A stretch of 31,366 bases of DNA from positions 1-31,366 of IMG/VR virus record IMGVR_UViG_3300049222_000322; one strand, written 5' to 3'. The notes below the pieces were generated by a model. The model had not been told where the DNA came from, did not search any database, and was given only the letters and a program-made list of their open reading frames with translations. Origin of the DNA: a virus. Each line of letters starts with the position of its first letter. Position 1 is the stretch's first letter. A program made the position numbers and the translations under genes. Shown here piece after piece: positions 6,620 to 14,251 of this stretch.

Positions 6620-9049
6620 ATGGTTAAGTCGGTTTCAAATAGCGCTTTCCCCAGCCAAATAGCTAGCGATGCTGAAAAGATGTCGCAGGAGTATGGGTTG
6701 CAAGTAGGTAGAGCTATTCAAAACGAATGGTTCTCGAGTAATTCGGGTACCACTCGTTTCAGAAGCAACCAAAATACGTTTCATAACCTGAGATTGTATG
6801 CACGTGGTGAGCAAAGCGTTCAGAAATATAAAGATGAGCTATCTGTTAATGGTGATTTGTCTTACTTAAATCTTGACTGGAAGCCGGTACCTATCTTATC
6901 TAAATTTGTAGACATTGTAGTTAACGGTATTGCAGATCGTTCTTTTGATCTAAAAGCATACTCACAAGACCCGTATGGCGTAAGCAAACGCACAAAGTAT
7001 ATGGAGTCTATTATACGTGATTTGCAAACAAAGCAATTAAATGAATTTGCCAAAGAAGCTTTTGACGTAAATTTATTTGAAAACAGCCCAGAGCAGTTGC
7101 CGGATTCTAAAGAAGAACTAGAGTTGCACATGCAGCTAAGTTATAAGCAAGGAGTTGAAATTGCTGAAGAGGTAGCTATAAATACTTTACTTGATGGTAA
7201 CCATTACGACTTAACTAAAAAGCGTCTTTATTACGATCTTACAACTTTAGGAGTTGCTGCGGTTAAAAATAGCTTTAACCAATCAGAAGGAGTAATGGTA
7301 GACTATGTTGACCCCGCTTATCTAGTGCACTCTTATAGTGAGTCTCCTTACTTTGAGGACATATATTATGTAGGTGAAGTAAAGTTTGTACCGCTAAACG
7401 AGCTTAAAAAGCAATTCCCTGATTTAGATGAAGCACAGCTAGATAAAATACAGAAGCAAGGAACAAAAAATCATAGTGCTGGATACGATCAGTCATTAGT
7501 AAATCATGATGTTCGTGACAGTAACGTAGTGCAGGTATTATACTTTAACTATAAGACATACATGAACGAAGTGTATAAGGTTAAAGAAACTGCAACTGGC
7601 GCTTCTAAAATTATAGTAAGAGACGATCAGTTTGATCCTCCGGTAGAATTGCTAGAAGCTGAGTTTGGCAAAATGGCTCGTTCATTAGAAGTGTTATACG
7701 AAGGTGTACTTATATTAGGTACTGACATCATGCTTAAGTGGGAAATGGCCAAGAATATGATGCGTCCTAAGAGCGATTACGCTAAGGTTAAAATGAACTA
7801 CAGCATCGTAGCACCTCGTATGTATAAGGGTAAGATTGAATCTATTGTAAGCCGTTGTACTGGCTTTGCTGATATGATACAGCTTACGCATTTGAAAATG
7901 CAACAGGTGTTGCAAAGAATGATGCCTGATGGTGTATATATGGATGCTGATGGCTTGGCCGAAATAGATTTAGGTAACGGCACAAACTACAATCCACAAG
8001 AAGCACTTAACATGTTCTTCCAAACGGGTTCTGTTATTGGACGCTCATTTACTAGTGAGGGTGATATGAACCCTGGCAAAGTACCAATTCAGCCACTACA
8101 AACAGGAGCGGGTGGCCAAAAGCTACAAACTCTTATACAGACATATAACTATTACCTGCAGATGATTCGTGATGTAACGGGTCTTAACGAAGCTCGTGAT
8201 GGTTCTTCACCTGATTCAAGAGCATTAGTAGGTGTACAAAAGATGGCTGCTGCTAATTCTAATACTGCAACGCGTCATATATTAGATGCAGGATTATTCT
8301 TAACAGCAGAAACTGCCGAATGTTTGTCTTTGCGTATTTCAGACATATTAGAATTTGACCCATCTAGAGAAGCATTTATACAAAAAGTAGGTGGGCATAA
8401 TGTAGGTATACTAGAAGAAATGGAAGATTTGCATTTGCACGACTTTGGCATTTCTTTAGAGCTGTCTCCAGATGAAGAAGAAAAATCGCTTTTAGAAAAC
8501 AACATTCAAACAGCTTTATCCGCTGGGCTTATAGACTTAGACGATGCTATTGATATCCGCGAAGTTAAAAACTTAAAGCTAGCTAACCAATTATTGAAGC
8601 TACGCCGTAAGAAAAAGCAAGAGCGGGATCAAATGATGCAGCAGCAGAATATGCAAGCTCAAGCCCAAGCAAACGCACAAGCACAACAAGTTGCAGCTCA
8701 AGCAGAAATGCAAAAAGATCAAGCGGCTCTGCAAACAAAAACACAGCTAGAGCAAGTTAAAGCGCAATTAGAGCAAGCTAGAATTGATAAAGAGGTGGAA
8801 GCTAAGATGCAATTAATGGCACTTGAGTTTCAATATAACATGAAGTTGAAGGGGCTGGAAGTAGATGCGGCAAAAACCAAAATCTCTGAAACTGAAGACC
8901 GCAAAGACAAAAGAACCAAAATACAAGCTACGCAACAAAGCGAACTTATAGACCAAAGACAAAAAGGCGGAGCACCTAAAGACTTCGAATCCTCTGGTAA
9001 TGATATACTTGGCGGTGGATTTGGTTTAGGAAGCTTCGAACCTAGGTAA
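6620..9049 (+). CDS. Portal protein
   Basis: 809 residues. It follows terL directly and precedes the scaffold-like and capsid genes, the usual portal position. The N-terminal region contains the typical helical and beta segments with WKPVPILSKFVDIVVNGIAD (90-109). A central region with TGLNEARDGSSPDS (about 527-540) resembles the loop and tunnel segment of portals. The final fifth (about 663-780) is a long glutamine/alanine-rich coiled coil with QAQAQANAQAQQ, followed by a glycine-rich end (GGGFGLGSF). The length is above the usual 500-700 residues because of this extension, which may form a barrel inside the head. The dodecameric channel role is family knowledge; the assignment rests on position, size and internal pattern. 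Confidence 0.88.
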   Translation: MVKSVSNSAFPSQIASDAEKMSQEYGLQVGRAIQNEWFSSNSGTTRFRSNQNTFHNLRLYARGEQSVQKYKDELSVNGDLSYLNLDWKPVPILSKFVDIVVNGIADRSFDLKAYSQDPYGVSKRTKYMESIIRDLQTKQLNEFAKEAFDVNLFENSPEQLPDSKEELELHMQLSYKQGVEIAEEVAINTLLDGNHYDLTKKRLYYDLTTLGVAAVKNSFNQSEGVMVDYVDPAYLVHSYSESPYFEDIYYVGEVKFVPLNELKKQFPDLDEAQLDKIQKQGTKNHSAGYDQSLVNHDVRDSNVVQVLYFNYKTYMNEVYKVKETATGASKIIVRDDQFDPPVELLEAEFGKMARSLEVLYEGVLILGTDIMLKWEMAKNMMRPKSDYAKVKMNYSIVAPRMYKGKIESIVSRCTGFADMIQLTHLKMQQVLQRMMPDGVYMDADGLAEIDLGNGTNYNPQEALNMFFQTGSVIGRSFTSEGDMNPGKVPIQPLQTGAGGQKLQTLIQTYNYYLQMIRDVTGLNEARDGSSPDSRALVGVQKMAAANSNTATRHILDAGLFLTAETAECLSLRISDILEFDPSREAFIQKVGGHNVGILEEMEDLHLHDFGISLELSPDEEEKSLLENNIQTALSAGLIDLDDAIDIREVKNLKLANQLLKLRRKKKQERDQMMQQQNMQAQAQANAQAQQVAAQAEMQKDQAALQTKTQLEQVKAQLEQARIDKEVEAKMQLMALEFQYNMKLKGLEVDAAKTKISETEDRKDKRTKIQATQQSELIDQRQKGGAPKDFESSGNDILGGGFGLGSFEPR

Positions 9050-9081
9050 TAATAACCATAACAATTATATAATATTTTATC

Positions 9082-10212
9082 ATGAGTGAAGAAACTAAAG
9101 ACACATCACCTGTTTCACAGGGTGATGATGGTACTATTAAAGTGGATTTCTCAGCAACACCGCAAGAAGCACCAGCAGAAGAACCTGTTGAGCAACCTGT
9201 AGAAGAAGCTCCAGTAGAGGAGCCAGTTGTTGAGGAAGCACCGGTCGAGGCACCGGTAACAGAAGAAGCGCCTGAAGAGCCTGTCTTAATGGAAATTACA
9301 GACGAAGAGGTAGAAGAGGCTACAGAACAGCTGGAAGAAGAAGTTGCAGAAGCAATTCAAGAATCCGCGAAAGCTGGGGCTAGCTTACCTGAAAATATTC
9401 AAAAGGTTGTAGACTTTATGGATGAAACGGGTGGCTCTTTAGAAGATTATGTACGTCTTAACACGGACTACTCTAGTTTAAACGAAGATCAATTGCTTCG
9501 TGAATACTATGAAACTAAGTTCAGTGCTTATGACCGGGAAGACATCGACTTCTTATTAGCCGATAAGTTTTCTTACGACGAAGATGTTGATGACGAACGT
9601 GAAATACGTTTAAAGAAGCTAGAGCGTAAGCAGGCATTAGCAGAGGCTAAAAATCATTTAGACGGTTTAAAGTCTAAATACTACGACGAAATTAAAATGG
9701 GTTCAAGATTGAATCCAGAACAGCAAAAAGCGGTTGAATTTTTCAATCGTTATAATAAGGAGAGTGAAGAGGCTGCTAAAGTAGCAGAACGACAAACCAG
9801 TAGGTTTAAACAAGAAAGCGAGAAAGTATTCAGCAACAAATTCGAAGGTTTCGATTACAGCGTTGGAGACAAGAAGTACCGCTTTAAGGTTAAAGATGCT
9901 GGCCAGGTTAAAGAAACTCAAGGCGACATTAACAACTTTATCAAGAAGTTCTTGGATGAAAAGGGGGAAATGAAAGATGCTAAGGGTTATCATAAATCGC
10001 TGTTCACCGCTATGAATGCCGATCAAGTTGCACAACACTTTTACGAGCAAGGCAAAGCCGATGCAGTAAAGGATAGTATGGCACGCACGAAGAATGTCGA
10101 TATGAATCCGAGAGGGACTCATGAAAAAGTTACGACACAAAACGGGTGGACTATACGCGCTGTAAATGATGGTGAAAGCACTTCTAAACTCAAAGTCAAG
10201 TTTAAAAAATAA
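9082..10212 (+). CDS. Scaffold-like protein with acidic Pro/Glu/Val repeats
   Basis: 376 residues lying between portal and capsid genes, where scaffolding proteins are encoded. The first 75 residues are acidic repeats (EEAPVEEPVVEEAPVEAPV), followed by a glutamate-rich stretch. The middle (about 85-270) is highly charged and helical, including LKKLERKQALAEAKNHLD. The C-terminus is lysine-rich and ends KLKVKFKK, a typical basic capsid-binding tail of scaffolds. No serine protease or HK97-type prohead protease motif is seen here or nearby. The leader is AT-only (TATAATATTTTATC before ATG). The scaffolding role is inferred from position, charge pattern and helix content. Confidence 0.75.
   Translation: MSEETKDTSPVSQGDDGTIKVDFSATPQEAPAEEPVEQPVEEAPVEEPVVEEAPVEAPVTEEAPEEPVLMEITDEEVEEATEQLEEEVAEAIQESAKAGASLPENIQKVVDFMDETGGSLEDYVRLNTDYSSLNEDQLLREYYETKFSAYDREDIDFLLADKFSYDEDVDDEREIRLKKLERKQALAEAKNHLDGLKSKYYDEIKMGSRLNPEQQKAVEFFNRYNKESEEAAKVAERQTSRFKQESEKVFSNKFEGFDYSVGDKKYRFKVKDAGQVKETQGDINNFIKKFLDEKGEMKDAKGYHKSLFTAMNADQVAQHFYEQGKADAVKDSMARTKNVDMNPRGTHEKVTTQNGWTIRAVNDGESTSKLKVKFKK
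9166..9287 (+). repeat. Coding tandem repeats of acidic EEAPVEEP units
   Basis: A protein-level degenerate repeat within the scaffold-like gene: units of about 6-8 residues built from E, P, V and A recur roughly eight times. Codons vary between units, so this is amino-acid rather than recent DNA duplication. Such extended acidic arms are common in disordered regions. Confidence 0.6.
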
Positions 10213-10232
10213 TTCATTAAAACAAATAAGAA

Positions 10233-11660
10233 ATGAGTTTTGCAACGTCGCCAGCTGGTCTGGCAAACTTAGCTCACCTTACTCCACGTCCTATTAAGGG
10301 CTTGTTTGGTGACAACTATTTGTCTGTGTCTGACATGGACTTTACACAACAATTCCTTCCTGAGGTATACGAGAAAGAAGTAGAGCGCTACGGAAACCGT
10401 ACAGTATCAGGATTCTTGCGCATGGTTGGTGCAGAAATGCCTATGGCTTCTGACCGCGTAGTATGGCAAGAGCAAGGACGTCTACACATCGCTTACGATG
10501 GTCTTACAGTAAACGCTGCTGGTACTACTATTACATTCCCAGCTAATCACTTGATTGGTGCTGGTATGACATTAGTTGTATCTAAAGGATACAAGACTTT
10601 CAAAGCGTATGTTGTATCTGTAGCGGGTAATGTAGCTACTATTAAAGTTTACGATAGCGCTGACGGTTCATTGCCTGCAGGTACTGGTACTTTGCGTGCT
10701 GCTACTGATGCTAAAGCATTCGTTTACGGTTCTGAGTACACTAAAGGTTCTAGCGGTGCTGGAAACTCAATGGATGCTTCTTTCACTACTTTTGACAACA
10801 AGCCTATCATCTTACGTGATAAGTACAACGTTAAAGGTTCTGATGTAGCTCAAATTGGTTGGGTTGAAGTAACTACTGAAGCTGGTACTTCTGGATACTT
10901 ATGGTACTTGAAGTCTGAGCACGAGTCTCGTCTACGTTTCGAAGACTACCTCGAAATGAGCATGGTTGAAGCTGAAAAAGCACAATCTACTATCGCTCAA
11001 GCTGCTGCTTTTGGTAACACTGCCTCAATCGAAGGTTCTGAAGGTTTATTCGCGGCTCTAGAGTCTCGCGGTTTGGTATTTAACGACCAAGACTTCAACA
11101 ACGCTTCTGGTTTGACTGGTTTAGGTGACTTCGACGTAATTCTTCAGGAATTAGACAAGCAAGGTGCTATTGAAGAGAACATGATGTTCTTGGATCGTAC
11201 TACTGCTTTGGATATCGATAACATGCTTGCTCGTGCTAATAGCTACGGATCAGGTGGTACTTCTTACGGAGTATTCGATAACTCTGAAGATATGGCTTTG
11301 AACTTAGGTTTCTCTGGATTCCGTCGTGGTTCTTACGATTTCTACAAGACAGACTGGAAATACTTGAACGATTCTGCAACTCGCGGTAGCATTGCTGACG
11401 TAGAGGGCGTTATTGTTCCTGCTGGTACTTCTACTGTATACGACCAAAACTTGGGTCAGAACATTGCTCGTCCGTTCTTACACGTACGTTACCGTGCTTC
11501 TGAAGCTGAAGATCGTCGTATGAAGTCTTGGGTTACTGGCTCAGTTGGTGGAAACTACACTAGTGATGCTGATGAAATGAACGTACACTTCCTTTCTGAG
11601 CGTGCACTTTGTGTTCAAGCTGCTAACAACTTCGTAATGCTGAAGAAAACTACAGCATAA
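10233..11660 (+). CDS. Major capsid protein
   Basis: 475 residues. It follows the scaffold-like gene and is the most codon-biased gene in the window: Arg is almost always CGT or CGC, Gly GGT, Ala GCT and Ser TCT, and C-ending Asn, Tyr, Phe and Asp codons are frequent, the mark of very high expression. The N-terminal helix region (residues 28-60, YLSVSDMDFTQQFLPEVYEK) and the C-terminal segment (FLHVRYRASEAEDRR, then SERALCVQAANNF) fit an HK97-like capsid. Residues about 90-170 are strand-rich and glycine-rich, probably an inserted beta domain (NHLIGAGMTLVVSKGYKTFK). It ends 17 bases before a strong hairpin. The HK97 fold is inferred; the capsid role is well supported by context and codon use. 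Confidence 0.9.
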   Translation: MSFATSPAGLANLAHLTPRPIKGLFGDNYLSVSDMDFTQQFLPEVYEKEVERYGNRTVSGFLRMVGAEMPMASDRVVWQEQGRLHIAYDGLTVNAAGTTITFPANHLIGAGMTLVVSKGYKTFKAYVVSVAGNVATIKVYDSADGSLPAGTGTLRAATDAKAFVYGSEYTKGSSGAGNSMDASFTTFDNKPIILRDKYNVKGSDVAQIGWVEVTTEAGTSGYLWYLKSEHESRLRFEDYLEMSMVEAEKAQSTIAQAAAFGNTASIEGSEGLFAALESRGLVFNDQDFNNASGLTGLGDFDVILQELDKQGAIEENMMFLDRTTALDIDNMLARANSYGSGGTSYGVFDNSEDMALNLGFSGFRRGSYDFYKTDWKYLNDSATRGSIADVEGVIVPAGTSTVYDQNLGQNIARPFLHVRYRASEAEDRRMKSWVTGSVGGNYTSDADEMNVHFLSERALCVQAANNFVMLKKTTA

Positions 11661-11677
11661 TTGAGTTAATACTTATT

Positions 11678-11717
11678 CACCCTCGGCTTCGGTCGGGGGT
11701 GATTATTATCTTTTATT
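11678..11717 (+). terminator. UUCG-tetraloop hairpin terminator after the capsid gene
   Basis: Bases 11678-11701 form a 10-pair stem (CACCCTCGGC with its complement, two G-U pairs) closed by a C(TTCG)G tetraloop, one of the most stable RNA loops. A T-rich stretch (TCTTTTATTT) follows about eight bases later. It lies 17 bases past the capsid stop codon. The T-run is further away than in a textbook intrinsic terminator, so partial termination or 3'-end protection of the capsid message are both plausible. Confidence 0.8.
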
Positions 11718-11732
11718 TAATTATATTATATC
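11702..11732 (+). promoter_or_regulatory. AT-only leader between hairpin and next gene
   Basis: A 31-base stretch consisting of A and T except for a G at its first base and two C bases, with ATTATATTATATC directly before the start codon. There is no Shine-Dalgarno box. It could hold a promoter restoring transcription after the hairpin, but no match to the Bacteroidetes TAnnTTTG element is clean. Confidence 0.25.
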
Positions 11733-12581
11733 ATGGCACAAGCTAAAAAGCCTGCCGCTAAGAAACCAGCGGCAAAACCAGCACCTGCAGCAGCAGTTGT
11801 TGAACAAATAGTCGAAGCACCAGCTCCGGCAGCACCTGTAGACACATGGGTATTTAAAGATAGATTGTACGAAATTACTTCAGGCCGTAAGCCATTAGCG
11901 TTTACATTACCTACAGTACATTCTGCGCGTACTCCTTTACTATATTTTGACGAAACAGTAGGTTACAACCGTGAGTTGCGTTATGCAACAAACCAACGTA
12001 CTCCATTTGTTGATGAGCAAGAGGGTACAGCCACATTAGGGCGTATCGTATTTAGAGACGGTATCTTGCGCGTACCAAAAGAAAACGTAGTTTTACAAAA
12101 GCTTCTTTCTTTGTACCACCCATATACACTACAAGGTCGCATTATGGAATACAAGCCAGAACAGATCGCAGAAAACGAAACTGACTGGATTGAATTAGAG
12201 TTAGAAGCAATGACCGTTGCAAAAGCGATGGACATTGACGAAGCAGAAGCAATTTTAAGAGCTCAATACGGCTCAGCACAGGTATCTAACGCGTCATCTA
12301 AGGAACTTAAACGCGATTTACTAATACTTGCGCGTAATCAACCTGGTTTGTTCTTAGATCTAGCTAACGATGATAACGTTATGCTGCGTAACATTGGCAT
12401 TAAAGCTACTGAAACCGGTATTTTAACTTTATCACAAGATCAACGCACATTCACATATGCAAGTAACGGTAGGAAACTATTGACGGTACCGTTTAATGAA
12501 CATCCATATTCAGCTCTCGCTGCTTATTTTAAAACAGATGAGGGTATGGAAGTATTACGAGCCGTAGAAAAACAGCTATAA
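11733..12581 (+). CDS. Head-region protein with Lys/Ala/Pro histone-like N-terminus
   Basis: 282 residues, function unknown. Residues 1-36 are low-complexity (AKKPAAKKPAAKPAPAAA), resembling histone H1 tails and other disordered DNA-binding arms. The rest is a folded, strand-rich then helical domain: WVFKDRLYEITSGRKPLAF (39-57), TPLLYFDETVGYNRELRYA (67-85), then LQKLLSLYHPYTL. I recall similar domains next to capsid genes of marine phages and large myoviruses, uncharacterised. It is flanked by hairpins on both sides (11678 and 12595), implying separate transcript ends. A head-completion, head-decoration or DNA-binding role is plausible from position; none is shown. Confidence 0.72.
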   Translation: MAQAKKPAAKKPAAKPAPAAAVVEQIVEAPAPAAPVDTWVFKDRLYEITSGRKPLAFTLPTVHSARTPLLYFDETVGYNRELRYATNQRTPFVDEQEGTATLGRIVFRDGILRVPKENVVLQKLLSLYHPYTLQGRIMEYKPEQIAENETDWIELELEAMTVAKAMDIDEAEAILRAQYGSAQVSNASSKELKRDLLILARNQPGLFLDLANDDNVMLRNIGIKATETGILTLSQDQRTFTYASNGRKLLTVPFNEHPYSALAAYFKTDEGMEVLRAVEKQL

Positions 12582-12594
12582 TACATATCTTTTT

Positions 12595-12628
12595 GTAATT
12601 AGGCTGCTGTAAAAAGCGGCCTAATTAC
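12595..12628 (+). terminator. Long perfect hairpin, probable terminator or RNA-processing signal
   Basis: GTAATTAGGC (12595-12604) pairs perfectly with GCCTAATTAC (12619-12628), and four more pairs (TGCT with AGCG, one T-G) close a GTAAAA loop. The hairpin lies 13 bases after the stop codon, in a 71-base gap. Only two T bases follow, while a T5 run precedes it, so it may function in RNA protection or termination on either strand. Confidence 0.6.
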
Positions 12629-12652
12629 TTAATACACATAAACAAACACAAA

Positions 12653-13339
12653 ATGGCAGTAAGCGTAGATACAGTATACCAGAGAGTATTAGCTATCCTT
12701 AACAAAGAGCAAAGAGGGTACGTAACTCCTCAGGAATTTAACTTGTTTGCTAATCAAGCACAGTCTGATATTTTTGAGCAATACTTTTATGATATCAATC
12801 AGTTTGGCCGAATGCATGGTAATGACACCGAGTATTCAGACATGCTCAACTTATTAAACGAAAAGATTAATATTTTTGAGAAGACTGGTAATATGACTTA
12901 CTCAGCACCTAATTGGACAGTTCCTAGTGACCTTTACCGGTTAGGTACAATTATTTATAACAATATTGAAGCAGAGCGTATTAATGCAAATGAGTACTTA
13001 TATATTAATGCTTCACCGCTTACTAAACCTACAAACGATCGACCAATATTTGTAGCTAGTGCTGCAGGGTACAAAGTGTACGGAGCTGCAGCATTAACTT
13101 CAGGAGTATCGTGTAATTATATTAAAGTACCTGCAACAGTAGAGTGGGCTTACAACACAGTAGCCGGAAGAGCTGTATATAACGCAACAAACGCTACTAA
13201 TTTTGAGTTACACGCTTCTGAAGAAACAGAATTGGTATTTAAAATACTACAATTAGCGGGGCTTTCTATCAAAGAACTTCAGGTTTACCAGATCGGTAAT
13301 CAAATGGAAGGACAGAACACACAACAAGAAAAAGCTTAA
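12653..13339 (+). CDS. Head-tail connector/adaptor-like structural protein
   Basis: 228 residues. The start (AVSVDTVYQRVLAILNKEQRG, then PQEFNLFANQAQSDIFEQYF) is a helical pattern I recall from structural proteins of marine flavophage-like genomes. The middle is strand-rich (NWTVPSDLYRLGTIIYN) and the final third is helical with ELVFKILQLAGLSIKEL. It lies after the head genes and before the next structural gene, spaced by three bases. This fits a connector or adaptor that joins portal to the tail nozzle, but no diagnostic catalytic motif exists and the exact role is inferred. The leader (ATAAACAAACACAAA) is A-rich with no Shine-Dalgarno sequence. Confidence 0.68.
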   Translation: MAVSVDTVYQRVLAILNKEQRGYVTPQEFNLFANQAQSDIFEQYFYDINQFGRMHGNDTEYSDMLNLLNEKINIFEKTGNMTYSAPNWTVPSDLYRLGTIIYNNIEAERINANEYLYINASPLTKPTNDRPIFVASAAGYKVYGAAALTSGVSCNYIKVPATVEWAYNTVAGRAVYNATNATNFELHASEETELVFKILQLAGLSIKELQVYQIGNQMEGQNTQQEKA

Positions 13340-13342
13340 TAA

Positions 13343-14248
13343 ATGGGATTAATTAGTCAAACACAAAAAGCCTATTACGAAGGTGCCGACGGCAATTGGA
13401 ATAGTGGCGACGAAAATTACGGCGACTACCAGTTTATAAGCATTAAAGATATCATTAACAATTTCATCATTGCTTATGTTGGAGAAGATAAAGTCATTAG
13501 CAAAATTAAGCGCACGGATGTTGCATTTCATGCTCAGCGTGCTTTACAAGAGCTTTCCTTCGATATACTACCCTCAGAAAAAGCTTTAGAAATAGAGTTA
13601 GGGCCAGCCCTTGAGATGATTCTGCCCCAAGATTATGTTAACTATGTTAAGTTTACTTGGTCCGATGCTTCGGGTATTGAGCATGTGATCTATCCTACTC
13701 GCCATTCAAGCAACCCAAAAGCTATTGTTCAAGATAGTGACTACGAATATACTTTTGATGGCAGTGGGGAAAAGCAATACGCAAATAAATCTGAAACATT
13801 AAAAGCATTTGAAGGCGCTAGTGCTGCGGATAACAACAAAGCAGAGCTTAGCACAAGCGAACTGTTCAACTTGTATCGCCATGGCCGTCGTTATGGCTTA
13901 AACCCTGAGTTTGCTCAAAGCAACGGGGTTTTTTACATTGATAAACTAAAAGGTATCGCACACTTTAGCTCAGGCTTAGTGAACAAAGTCGTTACCCTTA
14001 AATACATAAGTGATAGCTTAGGAACTGATGAAGAAATGCGTGTGCATAAATTCGCAGAAGAAGCTGTATACAAATATCTCGCTCACGCTATTCTGGCTAC
14101 AAGAGCAAATACTCAAGAATATTTAGTCGCGCGCTTTAAGAAAGAAGCGTTTGCAGCAAAAAGAGTTGCAAAACTCCGTATGTCTAACCTTAAGATTAGC
14201 GAAATTGCTCAAATTATGCGCAACCAGGCTAAATGGATTAAACACTAA
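13343..14248 (+). CDS. Virion structural protein, probable tail adaptor (T7 gp11-like position)
   Basis: 301 residues. An N-terminal helical region (SIKDIINNFIIAYVGEDKVI, residues 33-52) is followed by helices with AFHAQRALQELSFDILP (62-78) and a strand-rich segment (ALEMILPQDYVNYVKFTW). The C-terminal half has VVTLKYISDSLGTD, then a long helix bundle with EEAVYKYLAHAILATR and basic AAKRVAKLRMSN. This pattern recurs in phage head-tail adaptor/tail-tube proteins of podoviruses. It is one of two consecutive connector candidates, directly upstream of the nozzle-like gene with a three-base gap. Tail adaptor role is inferred from pattern and position. Confidence 0.68.
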   Translation: MGLISQTQKAYYEGADGNWNSGDENYGDYQFISIKDIINNFIIAYVGEDKVISKIKRTDVAFHAQRALQELSFDILPSEKALEIELGPALEMILPQDYVNYVKFTWSDASGIEHVIYPTRHSSNPKAIVQDSDYEYTFDGSGEKQYANKSETLKAFEGASAADNNKAELSTSELFNLYRHGRRYGLNPEFAQSNGVFYIDKLKGIAHFSSGLVNKVVTLKYISDSLGTDEEMRVHKFAEEAVYKYLAHAILATRANTQEYLVARFKKEAFAAKRVAKLRMSNLKISEIAQIMRNQAKWIKH

Positions 14249-14251
14249 TAC

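Noticed and set aside
9703-10266. 187-residue minus-strand reading frame opposite the scaffold-like gene
   Set aside because: Lies wholly across a well-supported + strand gene; composition is what antisense of lysine/glutamate-rich coding DNA gives; no other minus-strand gene exists here.
12582-12652. Bacteroidetes-type promoter (TATCTTTTTG) before the connector gene
   Set aside because: The spacing does not match TAnnTTTG and no -33 TTG partner could be placed; a similar TATCTTTT at 11706 is likely chance in AT-rich DNA.
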